Positions 44,023 to 53,599 of a stretch of DNA of 64,000 nt are shown in pieces (the first letter of the stretch is position 1; every line of letters starts with the position of its first letter). The notes under the pieces were generated by a model. It was given only the letters and a program-made list of their open reading frames with translations. It was not told where the DNA came from and did not search any database. The translations under genes and the position numbers were made by a program. This stretch comes from Microbulbifer agarilyticus S89 (GTDB lineage Bacteria; Pseudomonadota; Gammaproteobacteria; Pseudomonadales; Cellvibrionaceae), in NCBI RefSeq assembly GCF_000220505.1, contig NZ_AFPJ01000024.1:62001-126000 (forward strand). Reading direction: 5' to 3'.

Positions 44023-45363
44023 ATGAATGTTACCGTATTTGGTACTGGCTACGTTGGCCTGGTGCAGGCAGCAGTACTGGCAGAAGCCGGCCACCGGGTT
44101 ACCTGTATCGATATCGATGAGAACAAGATCGAGCGCCTGCGCCAGGGTCACATTCCCATCTTCGAGCCGGGGCTCGAACCACTGGTCAAACACAACAATA
44201 AATCCGGCAACCTGAGCTTCTCCACCGATGCCGCCGAGGGCGTGGCGCACGGCGAGCTGATCTTTATTGCGGTCGGCACCCCACCCGATGAGGACGGTTC
44301 TGCGGATCTGCGCTACGTGCTGACCGTGGCCCGCACCATTGCCGAACACATGAACGGCAAGAAATACATCATTAACAAATCCACTGTACCTGTTGGCACC
44401 GCGGACAAGGTGCGCGAGGAAGTCACTCGCACCCTGCAGGAGCGCAACGCGCTGAATCTGGAATTCGATGTTATTTCCAACCCCGAATTCCTCAAGGAAG
44501 GCTCCGCGGTTGCCGACTGCATGAAACCGGACCGGATTATCATCGGCACTTCCGAGCAGGCATCCGAACAGAAAATGCGCCAGCTATATGCGCCGTTTAA
44601 CCGCAATCACGACAAGGTCATCGTGATGGATGTACGCAGTGCCGAGCTGGCCAAGTACGCGGCCAACTGTATGCTCGCCACCAAGATCAGCTTTATGAAC
44701 GAAATGGCGGTGATTGCCGACCGCGTAGGCGCCGACATTGAATCGGTACGCCAGGGTATCGGCTCCGACCCGCGTATCGGCTATCACTTTATTTACCCGG
44801 GGATTGGCTACGGCGGTTCCTGTTTCCCCAAGGACGTACAGGCCCTGAAAACCACTGCAGCGCAGCTGGGTATCGAGCCCAAAATCCTGAACGCAGTCGA
44901 AGAGCGCAACCACAGCCAGAAGCACTACCTGCTGGAGAAAATTGTCGAACGCTATGGGCAGGACCTTTCCGGCAAGACCTTCGCCCTGTGGGGCCTGTCG
45001 TTTAAGCCCAACACCGATGATATGCGCGAAGCACCGGCCCGCGTTCTGATGGAAAACCTGTGGGAGATGGGCGCCAGCGTGCGCGCGTTTGACCCGGAAG
45101 CGATGCACGAATGCGAGCGCATCTACGGCAACCGTGACAATTTACAGCTGTGCGGTACCCGCGACAGCGCGCTGGCCGGTGCCGACGCACTGATCGTTGC
45201 CACCGAATGGCAGCAGTTCAAAACCCTGGACTTCGCCACCGTCAGCAGCAGCCTCAAGGATCCCGTGGTTTTCGATGGCCGCAACCTGTACCAGCCGCTG
45301 GATATGGCAGAAGCGGGCTTTGAATATTACTGTGTGGGGCGCCCCCAGCAGGCCGCGCGTTAG
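44023..45363 (+). CDS. ugd: UDP-glucose 6-dehydrogenase
   Basis: A 446-residue protein. The NAD site [10 protein letters not shown] is at residues 5-14, followed by [33 protein letters not shown] and the catalytic-cysteine motif [13 protein letters not shown] (Cys about residue 267). The C-terminal domain begins [18 protein letters not shown]. It oxidises UDP-glucose twice to UDP-glucuronate, the substrate of the epimerase encoded at 30629. It is transcribed alone, ending at a strong terminator. Confidence 0.96.
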   Translation: MNVTVFGTGYVGLVQAAVLAEAGHRVTCIDIDENKIERLRQGHIPIFEPGLEPLVKHNNKSGNLSFSTDAAEGVAHGELIFIAVGTPPDEDGSADLRYVLTVARTIAEHMNGKKYIINKSTVPVGTADKVREEVTRTLQERNALNLEFDVISNPEFLKEGSAVADCMKPDRIIIGTSEQASEQKMRQLYAPFNRNHDKVIVMDVRSAELAKYAANCMLATKISFMNEMAVIADRVGADIESVRQGIGSDPRIGYHFIYPGIGYGGSCFPKDVQALKTTAAQLGIEPKILNAVEERNHSQKHYLLEKIVERYGQDLSGKTFALWGLSFKPNTDDMREAPARVLMENLWEMGASVRAFDPEAMHECERIYGNRDNLQLCGTRDSALAGADALIVATEWQQFKTLDFATVSSSLKDPVVFDGRNLYQPLDMAEAGFEYYCVGRPQQAAR

Positions 45364-45396
45364 CCCAGCGCAGCCGAAACACAGCAGGCAAAAAAA

Positions 45397-45429
45397 AGGG
45401 CGGGCATCGTTAGATGCCCGCCCTTTTTA
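45397..45429. terminator. Bidirectional intrinsic terminator
   Basis: AGGGCGGGCATC pairs perfectly with GATGCCCGCCCT around a GTTA loop, with A7 before and T5 after. It ends ugd and the convergent ilvE. Confidence 0.93.
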
Positions 45430-45447
45430 ATAAGTGGAGCGAAGGCA

Positions 45448-46404
45448 TCAAGCAGACGCCGCCACTTCCTCACAACCCTCGTGTACATCGCTCAGCCAAC
45501 CCATATGGGCCTGGCTGCGGCCCTGCACCACATCGAAATACAGTTGCTGCAAGCGCTTGGTGATCGGGCCGCGGCGACCCGCGCCGATGGTGCGTCCGTC
45601 CAGCATCCGGATCGGCAGCACTTCCGCCGCGGTACCTGTAAAGAAGGCTTCATCCGCGATATACACCTCGTCGCGGGTAATGCGTTTTTCCACCACCCTG
45701 TATCCGCACTCGTTGGCGAGCTGGATAACGGATGCGCGCGTAATGCCGTCGAGGCAGGAGGTAAGTTCCGGGGTGTAAATCACACCGTCGCTCACCAAGA
45801 AGAAGTTTTCGCCACTGCCTTCCGCTACATAACCCTCCGGGTCCAGCAGCAGGGCCTCTTCACAGCCGTTGCGCAGGGCCTCCTGCAGCGCCAGCATGGA
45901 ATTGATGTAGTTGCCGTTCGCCTTGGCCTTACACATGGAGATATTCACGTGGTGACGCGTGTACGAAGAGGTGTTCACCTTGATCCCCAGTTCGCGCGCC
46001 TCCGGTGTCATATAGCTCGGCCATTCCCACGCGGCAACGATGACATGCGTCTTCAGCGCGTCGGCGCGCAGCCCCATACCTTCCGATCCGTAAAATACCA
46101 TCGGGCGCAGATAGGCTTCTTCCAGGCCATTTTCACGCACCACCAGACGCTGGGCTTCATTCAGCTGCTCCGCGTCGTAAGGCATGCTCATATTCATGAT
46201 CTTGGCGGAGCGAAACAAACGACGAGTGTGTTCCTGCAGGCGGAAAATACTGGTGCCGCCATCGGCGGTTTGATAGGCGCGCACGCCCTCAAATACGCCC
46301 ATTCCGTAATGCAATGTGTGGGTGAGCACGTGTACCCGGGCATCGCGCCAGGGAACCAGTTCACCATCAAACCAGATAACGCCGTCTCGATCGGCAAAAG
46401 ACAT
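45448..46404 (-). CDS. ilvE: Branched-chain amino acid aminotransferase
   Basis: A 318-residue class IV PLP enzyme with a good ribosome site (taggagatcccc). Motifs are GVIWFDGELVPW, LHYGMGVFEGVRAY, the active-site lysine in NGNYINSMLALQEA with its preceding CKAKA, ALLLDPEGYVAEGSGENFFLV and TGTAAEVLPIRMLDGR. It moves the amino group between glutamate and the keto acids of Leu, Ile and Val. The ilvE-glnE neighbourhood next to LPS genes matches my memory of the Pseudomonas order. Confidence 0.96.
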   Translation of the reverse strand: MSFADRDGVIWFDGELVPWRDARVHVLTHTLHYGMGVFEGVRAYQTADGGTSIFRLQEHTRRLFRSAKIMNMSMPYDAEQLNEAQRLVVRENGLEEAYLRPMVFYGSEGMGLRADALKTHVIVAAWEWPSYMTPEARELGIKVNTSSYTRHHVNISMCKAKANGNYINSMLALQEALRNGCEEALLLDPEGYVAEGSGENFFLVSDGVIYTPELTSCLDGITRASVIQLANECGYRVVEKRITRDEVYIADEAFFTGTAAEVLPIRMLDGRTIGAGRRGPITKRLQQLYFDVVQGRSQAHMGWLSDVHEGCEEVAASA

Positions 46405-46436
46405 GGGGATCTCCTACAAAATTCTATACACGCATT

Positions 46437-46512
46437 CTGTAGGAGCGGCCTGGGGGGAACGGAGCGGTCTGAGCCGGGTCGAGCCAATTCGCCTGCAGGC
46501 AGGCTCCTACAG
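46437..46512. repeat. REP-like inverted repeat upstream of ilvE
   Basis: CTGTAGGAGC (46437-46446) is matched by GCTCCTACAG (46503-46512), with partial pairing continuing inward (GGCCTG / CAGGC). The form, a GTAGGAGC arm with a GC-rich centre, is that of REP elements common in intergenic DNA of pseudomonads and other gammaproteobacteria. It lies between glnE and ilvE and may shape their shared transcript. Confidence 0.6.
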
Positions 46513-46554
46513 CACAGAGCCTGATGAAAAACAGTTTAATCGGGCAGCGAACAC

Positions 46555-49473
46555 CTACTGGGAACCGGGCGAGACTTCACTCGCTGAGCCCAGCATCTGC
46601 TGCCAAGTTGTTGTAACGGTCTTTCTTTCCGCTTCGAATTGGTCACCGGATACAACCCCCGGCAGCTGTTGTAATGCCAGGCGATGACCTTCAGATCGGT
46701 AGGCTTTGTAGGCGTCGATCAAATGCGCGGCTTGATGGGCCGGCATCAGGCCCGCCTCGGTGAGGCTCTCAAGGATGCGAATGTTATCGGTATATCGCAC
46801 GATTGAAGGGGCGCGTTGCGCCCAGGCCAATGCAGCATATTGAACCATAAATTCAATATCCACAATACCACCGGCGCCGTGTTTGAGATCGAATTGCCGA
46901 TCATTGCTCTTATCGAGGTGTGCACGCATTTTATTGCGCATCGCCACCACCTCTTCACGCAATTTCTGCTCATCACGCGCGGTACATAGCAACCGCGTAC
47001 GCAGGGATTCGAACGCGTGGCCGAGACGCTCACTGCCCGCCACGGGCCTGGTGCGAACGAGAGCCTGATGCTCCCAGGTCCAAGCGCTCTCACGCTGGTA
47101 CTTTTCAAACGCGGCCAGGGAAGTTACCAGCAGACCCGAGTTACCGGAGGGACGCAAGCGTGTATCCACTTCATAGAGCGGGCCACTCAATGTGCGCGTC
47201 TGCAGTATGTGGATCAGGCGCTGGGCGAGACGGGTGTAGAAACTCTGCGCGTCGAGCGACCGCTCACCATCGGTGTAACCGGCACCGTCGACATCGTGCA
47301 CAAACACGATGTCGAGGTCCGAGCCGTGCCCCAATTCCAAGCCACCGAGCTTGCCGTAGGCAACGATCGCAAAGCGCATATCTTCGGCGCTAGTCCCCTT
47401 GGGCGCGCCGTGTTTTTCGGTCACTTGCTGCCAGGCCAGTGACAGTGACTGCTGCAATATCGCTTCCGCCAGCCAGGTAAGGGAATCACTTACCTTCATC
47501 AACGGTAGCGCCCCGGTAACTTCCTGCGCCGCGATACGCAGGCTTTGTCCCTGCTTGAAATGCCGCAGGGCTTCCATTTGCGCCTCCAGGTCGTCGGTAT
47601 CTACCCGCAGCATATGCTGGCGCAGCTCATCGGCGATATCCTGCGCAGTGGAGGGCTGCAACAGGCGTCGCTGGTCGAGCATTTCATCCAGCAACACCGG
47701 GTGCCGCGCCAGCTGATCGGCAATCCACGGCGAGGCACTGCACAGGCGCAGTAGCTGCTGGAGTATCGGGGGGTTTTCGTTGATCAGCACCAGATACGCG
47801 CTGCGGCGCAGAATTGAGCGCAACAACGGCAATACCCGCTCCAGCGCCAACAGGGGCTCACCAACTTCCGCGGCGGCGGCGAGCAGCAACGGCATGGTCT
47901 GATCCAGGCGCTGGCGCCCGGCCACCGGCAACGCCGTGACAATACGATCGCCATGCAAGGCGCTGATGACCTCCAGCGCTTTTTCTGCTGGCACAAAATC
48001 GGCGTCCTGCAATTGTGCGAGCCAGGTGTCGCGATCACTGTCGCGCTCGCAGCCACTCCACAGCAATTCCCAGCGATCGCTCTCGGAGACTTCATCGCTC
48101 TCTTCCGGTGGTGCGATTACCTGGTCGAATTCACGCTCGATTACGGTCTGCGCCAGTAGCAGTTCTTCCTCGAGAGACTCCCAGCTTGCATAGCCGAGGG
48201 CAAAGGCCAGCTGCGCGCGTCGCTCACTCTCCACCGGTATCGTCTGGGTCTGCTGGTCTTTTTCCGCCTGCAATCCGTGCTCGACACGGCGCAGTAAAAG
48301 ATAGGCATCGCGCAATTGGTCGGCAGCACCCTGAGGTAAGTGCCCATCCTGCTCCAGCAATGGCAGGACCTTCAGGATATTGCGCACGCGCAGGTCGGGC
48401 TCGCGGCCGCCGCGAATAAGCTGGAATGCCTGGGCAATAAACTCCACTTCGCGGATGCCGCCGCGCCCCAGCTTTACGTTATTGGTGAGTCCGCGCGCGC
48501 GCACCTGTCGCTGGATCAGGGTTTTCATTTCCCGCAGCGCGTCGATCACGCTGAAGTCGATATAACGCCGATACGTAAATGGGCGCAGCAACTCCATTAG
48601 TTCCTCTGCGGCCTGAGCCCCACCCGCAACACTGGCATAGGCCACCGGCCGCGCCTTGATCATGGCGTAGCGTTCCCACTCGCGCCCCTGAGTCTGATAG
48701 TAATCTTCCAGGGCTGCGAAATGACTTACCAGGGGGCCGCTGTCGCCATAGGGGCGCAAGCGCATATCTACACGAAACACAAAACCATCGGCGGTAACCG
48801 CATCCAGCGATTTAATCAGGCGCTGGCCAAGGCGCTGAAAGAACGCCTGGTTCTCGAGTGGCTTGATGTCTGCAGCATCGCCGCCACTTTGCCCCGGTTC
48901 CGGGTAGGCAAAAATCAGATCGATATCCGACGACAGGTTCAGCTCACGCGCACCCAGCTTGCCCATGCCCAGTACGATCATCGGCTGCAGCTTTCCGTCC
49001 CGGCTGCGCGGCTCGCCATGGCGCTCGACCATTTTCTGCCAGTGCCAGTCGAGGGCTGACTGAATACAAATCTCGGCCAGCTCGGTCAAACGGGCGCACA
49101 CCCGGGGAACATCCCACTGCCCGGTAAAGTCCCGCCAGATCGCCTCGGTATTTACCCGGTTGCGCAACAGGCGCAGGGTTCGCTCCAGGTCCTCGTCGGT
49201 CTCCAAGGCGGTGAGGTCCGGCGGCGCCAGCCCCAGGTCCTCACTGGCGAGCAATTCATCGAGCAGCCCCGGGGTGCGCGCGCATTGCTGCAACAGGAAA
49301 TCAGACCCAAGTAACCCTCTGGCGACCAACACCGGCAGCGATGCATCCGCCTGTAACTGCGCTGCCAGCGCAGCGGCCTCGGCCTCCCCCACCTGCTCAC
49401 ACCAACTCTGCCACTGCGACTGCAGCCGGGCATGCAGCGGTGCGGGGCAAGTAGATTCGGGGAAGTGGTACAC
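46555..49473 (-). CDS. glnE: Bifunctional glutamine synthetase adenylyltransferase/adenylyl-removing enzyme
   Basis: A 972-residue protein from a GTG at 49473 with aagga eight bases ahead; frames starting further upstream use a TTG. Two nucleotidyltransferase domains are visible, each with its metal motif: GKLGARELNLSSDIDLIFAY (about residues 165-184, adenylyl-removing half) and GKLGGLELGHGSDLDIVFVHD (near residue 700, adenylylating half). Each is followed by helical GlnE/PII-uridylyl-like segments (MRLRPYGDSGPLVS and DTRLRPSGNSGLLVTS). It controls glutamine synthetase in response to PII and glutamine. It may be co-transcribed with ilvE. Confidence 0.96.
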   Translation of the reverse strand: MYHFPESTCPAPLHARLQSQWQSWCEQVGEAEAAALAAQLQADASLPVLVARGLLGSDFLLQQCARTPGLLDELLASEDLGLAPPDLTALETDEDLERTLRLLRNRVNTEAIWRDFTGQWDVPRVCARLTELAEICIQSALDWHWQKMVERHGEPRSRDGKLQPMIVLGMGKLGARELNLSSDIDLIFAYPEPGQSGGDAADIKPLENQAFFQRLGQRLIKSLDAVTADGFVFRVDMRLRPYGDSGPLVSHFAALEDYYQTQGREWERYAMIKARPVAYASVAGGAQAAEELMELLRPFTYRRYIDFSVIDALREMKTLIQRQVRARGLTNNVKLGRGGIREVEFIAQAFQLIRGGREPDLRVRNILKVLPLLEQDGHLPQGAADQLRDAYLLLRRVEHGLQAEKDQQTQTIPVESERRAQLAFALGYASWESLEEELLLAQTVIEREFDQVIAPPEESDEVSESDRWELLWSGCERDSDRDTWLAQLQDADFVPAEKALEVISALHGDRIVTALPVAGRQRLDQTMPLLLAAAAEVGEPLLALERVLPLLRSILRRSAYLVLINENPPILQQLLRLCSASPWIADQLARHPVLLDEMLDQRRLLQPSTAQDIADELRQHMLRVDTDDLEAQMEALRHFKQGQSLRIAAQEVTGALPLMKVSDSLTWLAEAILQQSLSLAWQQVTEKHGAPKGTSAEDMRFAIVAYGKLGGLELGHGSDLDIVFVHDVDGAGYTDGERSLDAQSFYTRLAQRLIHILQTRTLSGPLYEVDTRLRPSGNSGLLVTSLAAFEKYQRESAWTWEHQALVRTRPVAGSERLGHAFESLRTRLLCTARDEQKLREEVVAMRNKMRAHLDKSNDRQFDLKHGAGGIVDIEFMVQYAALAWAQRAPSIVRYTDNIRILESLTEAGLMPAHQAAHLIDAYKAYRSEGHRLALQQLPGVVSGDQFEAERKTVTTTWQQMLGSASEVSPGSQ

Positions 49474-49575
49474 GGCAGGGTCCTTTTGCACGAAAAAAAA
49501 CTGATACAAGTATAAGTGTGCGGCCGGGCGAAGGGGACGAGGTGGGCGTGCCCGGCCGGATTGGGAGAAGGGTAC

Positions 49576-51360
49576 TTAGAATGCGATATCCGGTGGCGGT
49601 GCTACTCGCAACACTTCCTGCACCGTGGTGATTCCCCCAGCGACTTTTTTAGCCCCGGACAGCCGCAGGCTGCTCATGCCTTCGCGCATCCCCCGGTGAC
49701 GAACCTGCTGCAGGTCGCAATCGGCGGTGATCAGCCCCTGGATCGCCTCGCTGAACGGAAGGATCTCGTAGATCCCCTGGCGCCCTCGGTAACCGGTGTT
49801 GCGGCAGTCCAGGCACCCTTCGGGCAGATAAACCACTTCCGGCTTGGGTGCTTTCCAGGGTTTCACCAGCGCCTGCCAGTCTTCGTCGCTCACGTCTGCC
49901 TTGCGCTTACAGCTGGGGCATAAGGTACGCACCAGGCGCTGGGCCATTACCCCGAGTACGGTGGATTTCAGCAGGTAATGCGGCAAGCCCAGGTCCAGCA
50001 GGCGGGTCACCGCGGTAGGCGCGTCATTGGTGTGCAGGGTCGAAATCACCAGGTGGCCGGTGAGCGCCGCCTGCACCGCCATCTGCGCAGTTTCCAGGTC
50101 GCGAATCTCGCCCACCATGATGATGTCCGGGTCCTGGCGCATCAGGGTGCGAATACCCGCGGCAAAATCCAGGCCGATGCTGTGGTGCACCTGGGTCTGG
50201 TTGAAGCTGTCTTCCACCATTTCGATAGGATCTTCGATGGTGGAGACATTTACCTCACTGGAGGCCAGCTGCTTGAGCGCGGTGTACAGCGTCGTGGTCT
50301 TACCGGAACCGGTGGGGCCGGTAACCAGCACGATACCGTTGGGGCGCGCGAGCATTTTTTGCCAGCGCGCCAGGTCGTCACCGGCCAGGCCCAGGTCGTG
50401 ATAGGAGCGCGCCAATACTTCCGGGTCGAAGATCCGCATGACCAGCTTTTCGCCGAATGCCGTGGGCAGGGTCGACAGACGCAACTCGACCTCGCTGCCA
50501 TCCGGGCGCTTGGTCTTGATACGGCCATCCTGGGGTTTGCGCTTCTCCGCCACATTCATGCGCCCGAGAATCTTCAGGCGGCTGGTTACCGCCGCGTTGA
50601 CCTGGTCCGGCAGCTCGTGGATCGGGTGCAGCACACCGTCGATACGGAAGCGGATGCGACCAATGCCGCGACGGGGCTCAATGTGAATATCACTGGCGCG
50701 CTGATCGAAGGCGTGCTGTAACAGCCAGTCCACGATATTGACGATGTGCTGGTCATTGGCCTCCGGATCCTTGAGATTGCCCAGTTCCAGTAACTGCTCG
50801 AAGTTACCCGCTGCAGAGCTACCCTTGAGCCCGCTGGCGCCGGAAATCGAATTGGCCAGGGAGTAAAACTCGGTGCCGTAGCGCAGGATATCCGCCGGAT
50901 CGGCCACCACCCGCTGCACGGTGCGACCACTGGTGTGCTCCAGCTGCTCTTCCCAGCCCGAGGTATACGGCTGCGCGGTGGCCACCAGCAGCATCTCCGG
51001 GCTGGCTTCCACGCACAGGATCTGATGGCGCTTGGCAAACTGGAAGCTCATGACCTCGGTCACCGCCGCCACATTCACCTTGAGCGGATCGATATGGTAG
51101 AGGCCATGAGAGGAGGTATCCGCCAGCCACTGGGTCAGTACCTGCGCATCCAGAGTACGCCCGGGTTTCTTCTGATTTTCCAGTTCACAGCTGGCGATAT
51201 AGGACAGCGGGTGCATCTGCGCCTGCTCGGCGGTGCGCGGCGTGCCGATCAGGCGGTTGGCATCCATCCGCGCCACATACCCGTCACCCACCAGGTCTTC
51301 CAGCAAACCCGGCAGGTCGAGAACCCGGTCTGCACCTCTTACCCCAGCGCTTGCAGCCAT
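49576..51360 (-). CDS. GspE/PulE family secretion ATPase
   Basis: A 594-residue protein. An N-terminal T2SSE_N-like domain is followed by the ATPase core: DIHIEPRRGIGRIRFRIDGVL, Walker A VTGPTGSGKTTTLY (near residue 350), Asp box STIEDPIE, Walker B RQDPDIIMVGEIRD and HLVISTLHTNDAP. A four-cysteine zinc site CPSC ... CLDC lies near residues 465-510. Such ATPases drive type II secretion or type IV pili. No other gsp or pil gene is nearby, so it is an orphan copy; which system it serves cannot be told. It stands just upstream of glnE on the same strand. Confidence 0.93.
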   Translation of the reverse strand: MAASAGVRGADRVLDLPGLLEDLVGDGYVARMDANRLIGTPRTAEQAQMHPLSYIASCELENQKKPGRTLDAQVLTQWLADTSSHGLYHIDPLKVNVAAVTEVMSFQFAKRHQILCVEASPEMLLVATAQPYTSGWEEQLEHTSGRTVQRVVADPADILRYGTEFYSLANSISGASGLKGSSAAGNFEQLLELGNLKDPEANDQHIVNIVDWLLQHAFDQRASDIHIEPRRGIGRIRFRIDGVLHPIHELPDQVNAAVTSRLKILGRMNVAEKRKPQDGRIKTKRPDGSEVELRLSTLPTAFGEKLVMRIFDPEVLARSYHDLGLAGDDLARWQKMLARPNGIVLVTGPTGSGKTTTLYTALKQLASSEVNVSTIEDPIEMVEDSFNQTQVHHSIGLDFAAGIRTLMRQDPDIIMVGEIRDLETAQMAVQAALTGHLVISTLHTNDAPTAVTRLLDLGLPHYLLKSTVLGVMAQRLVRTLCPSCKRKADVSDEDWQALVKPWKAPKPEVVYLPEGCLDCRNTGYRGRQGIYEILPFSEAIQGLITADCDLQQVRHRGMREGMSSLRLSGAKKVAGGITTVQEVLRVAPPPDIAF

Positions 51361-51564
51361 ACCTTGTTACCCGTCTACGCTTATTGTTAGAAGGCGCATT
51401 GTAGCTCTATTGGCGAGCCACAACAGTGCGCCGGTTGGTCGAATTGATACGGAAACCGTCACGTCACTGTGACCTGCGCACAGGTTGCGGTACCATGCCG
51501 CCCGATTTGGCCCCTTCTGGGCTACTAAACCTACTACTGTCAGGACCGGAAAAAGGAACGAACC

Positions 51565-52242
51565 ATGCCCCTGTCCAACATCGGCAACTTGTTCGGCCGC
51601 TCGCCGATCAAACCGATCAAAGAGCATATGGCGACCGCCCATAAGGCGTCAGCGGATCTGGTGCCCTTCTTTGAAGCCCTCGTGAACGAGGACTTGGCGA
51701 CCGCCAAAACCGTCCAGGAACGCATCTCCGCCAGCGAGAGCCGCGCCGATGACATCAAACGAGACCTGCGTCTGCACCTGCCCGATAGCCTGTTTATGCC
51801 GGTATCCCGCAGCGACCTGCTGGAACTGCTGCACGTGCAGGACAAGGTGGCCAACACGGCCCAGGACATTGCCGGCCTCGCCATTGGCCGCCAGATGCAG
51901 ATTCCTGCGCCATTAAAGACGTTGATGTGCACCTTCGTGGAAAGTGCCGTGGCGGCATCCGCCCAGGCCCTGACCGCCATCAACGAGCTGGACGAGCTAC
52001 TGGAATCTGGCTTTTCCGGCCGCGAAGTCGACATTGCCCAGCGCATGATCGAAGAGCTGGATGATCTGGAGCGCAAGTCCGACAAGTTAGAAGTAGAAGT
52101 GCGCGCCGCACTTTTCGCCATTGAAAAAGACCTGCCGCCGGTGGACGTGATTTTCCTGTATCGGGTAATCGAGGAAGTCGGTGAGCTGGCAGATGAAGCT
52201 CACGGCGTGGGCAACCGATTGCAGCTACTGCTGGCGCGATAA
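51565..52242 (+). CDS. PhoU-like DUF47 (TIGR00153) phosphate transport accessory protein
   Basis: A 225-residue, largely helical protein starting MPLSNIGNLFGRSPIKPIKEHMATAHKAS, the characteristic TIGR00153 opening. Acidic helices such as LDELLESGFSGREVDIAQRMIEELDDLE and a terminal IEEVGELADEAHGVGNRLQLLLA helix resemble PhoU metal-binding bundles. It ends 15 bases before the Pit transporter and is its usual companion, thought to control phosphate uptake through Pit. Confidence 0.94.
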   Translation: MPLSNIGNLFGRSPIKPIKEHMATAHKASADLVPFFEALVNEDLATAKTVQERISASESRADDIKRDLRLHLPDSLFMPVSRSDLLELLHVQDKVANTAQDIAGLAIGRQMQIPAPLKTLMCTFVESAVAASAQALTAINELDELLESGFSGREVDIAQRMIEELDDLERKSDKLEVEVRAALFAIEKDLPPVDVIFLYRVIEEVGELADEAHGVGNRLQLLLAR

Positions 52243-52257
52243 CGGGGGAGAGAAAAC

Positions 52258-53532
52258 GTGGAAATTATCGCTCAATACGGCCATATCTTCCTGATCATGG
52301 CCTGTGTGTTCGGATTCTTCATGGCCTGGGGTGTGGGCGCGAACGACGTCGCCAACGCCATGGGTACCTCCGTAGGCTCCCGCGCACTGACCATCAAACA
52401 GGCGATCATTATCGCCATGATCTTCGAATTCGCCGGTGCCTATTTAGCCGGCGGCGAGGTGACCTCGACGATTCGCAAGGGGATCATCGACCCGGATTTG
52501 TTTAACGATACCCCGGAACTGCTGGTGTACGGCATGCTCTCCGCACTGCTGGCCGCCGGTACCTGGCTGTTGATCGCCAGTATCCTGGGCTGGCCGGTGT
52601 CCACCACCCACTCCATTGTCGGTGCCATCGTTGGCTTCTCCGCGGTGGGCATCTCGGTAGATGCAGTAGCCTGGGGCAAGGTGAGCAGCATTGTTGCCAG
52701 CTGGGTGGTTTCGCCGGTGCTGGCGGGCACCATATCGTTCCTGCTGTTCCGCAGTGTGCAACGCCTGATCCTCAACACCGACGATCCCTTTAACAACGCC
52801 AAGCGCTACATCCCCATCTACATGTTTGCCGTGGGCTGGATGATTTCCATGGTGACCCTCACCAAGGGCCTCAAGCACGTATTCAAAGATGCCAACATCA
52901 GCCTGACGTTCTGGCAGGACGCACTGATCGCCGGCGTCATGGGCCTGATCGTGATGGGCGTTGGCGTGGTCATGCTGAAACGCGTGAAACGCGATCCGGA
53001 AGCCGAGAAAGATAACCGCTTTGCCAGTGTTGAGCGTGTTTTCGCCATCCTGATGATCTTCACCGCCTGTGCCATGGCCTTTGCCCACGGCTCTAACGAC
53101 GTGGCGAATGCGGTCGGTCCGCTGGCCGCAGTGGTGAACACCGTCCAGCAAGGCGCGGTCACTGCGAAAGCGGTTATGCCACCGTGGATCCTGCTGCTCG
53201 GTGGTGCCGGTATCGTGGTCGGCCTCGCCACTTACGGTTTCAAGGTAATGGCGACCATCGGCCGCAAGATCACCGAGCTGACCCCGAGCCGCGGCTTCGC
53301 CGCCGAGCTGGGCGCCGCCGCCACCGTGGTCCTCGCCTCTGGCACCGGCCTGCCCATCTCCACCACCCACACCCTTGTGGGAGCGGTACTCGGCGTTGGT
53401 CTGGCGCGCGGTATTGGCGCACTGAACCTGCGTATGATCACCACCATCGCCGCCTCTTGGGTAATCACCCTGCCGGCGGGCGCAGGCCTGGCGATCCTGT
53501 TCTTCTTCTTCTTCAAAGGCGTGTTCGGCTGA
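52258..53532 (+). CDS. pitA: Low-affinity inorganic phosphate transporter (Pit family)
   Basis: A 424-residue membrane protein with a GTG start. The two PHO4 signature repeats are present: GVGANDVANAMGTSVGSRALTI near residue 30 and AHGSNDVANAVGPLAAVV near residue 280, both in inverted-topology halves. GWPVSTTHSIVGAIVGF and GLPISTTHTLVGAVLGV form the matching second motifs. Ten or more helices are visible. It imports phosphate (as metal phosphate) using the proton gradient. It is co-transcribed with the DUF47 gene and ends at a terminator. Confidence 0.95.
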   Translation: MEIIAQYGHIFLIMACVFGFFMAWGVGANDVANAMGTSVGSRALTIKQAIIIAMIFEFAGAYLAGGEVTSTIRKGIIDPDLFNDTPELLVYGMLSALLAAGTWLLIASILGWPVSTTHSIVGAIVGFSAVGISVDAVAWGKVSSIVASWVVSPVLAGTISFLLFRSVQRLILNTDDPFNNAKRYIPIYMFAVGWMISMVTLTKGLKHVFKDANISLTFWQDALIAGVMGLIVMGVGVVMLKRVKRDPEAEKDNRFASVERVFAILMIFTACAMAFAHGSNDVANAVGPLAAVVNTVQQGAVTAKAVMPPWILLLGGAGIVVGLATYGFKVMATIGRKITELTPSRGFAAELGAAATVVLASGTGLPISTTHTLVGAVLGVGLARGIGALNLRMITTIAASWVITLPAGAGLAILFFFFFKGVFG

Positions 53533-53556
53533 TCACCGGTAACGTGAGATAAAAAA

Positions 53557-53583
53557 GGGGAGCCACTTCGGCTCCCCTTTTTT
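53557..53583. terminator. Intrinsic terminator between pitA and the DUF6314 gene
   Basis: GGGGAGCC / GGCTCCCC forms an 8-bp stem with an ACTTC loop, preceded by A6 and followed by T6. It can act in both directions for the converging genes. Confidence 0.92.
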
Positions 53584-53599
53584 GTGTCTGCGAGAAGGC

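Noticed and set aside
52444-53370. Reverse 308-codon frame inside pitA
   Set aside because: Histidine-rich antisense shadow.
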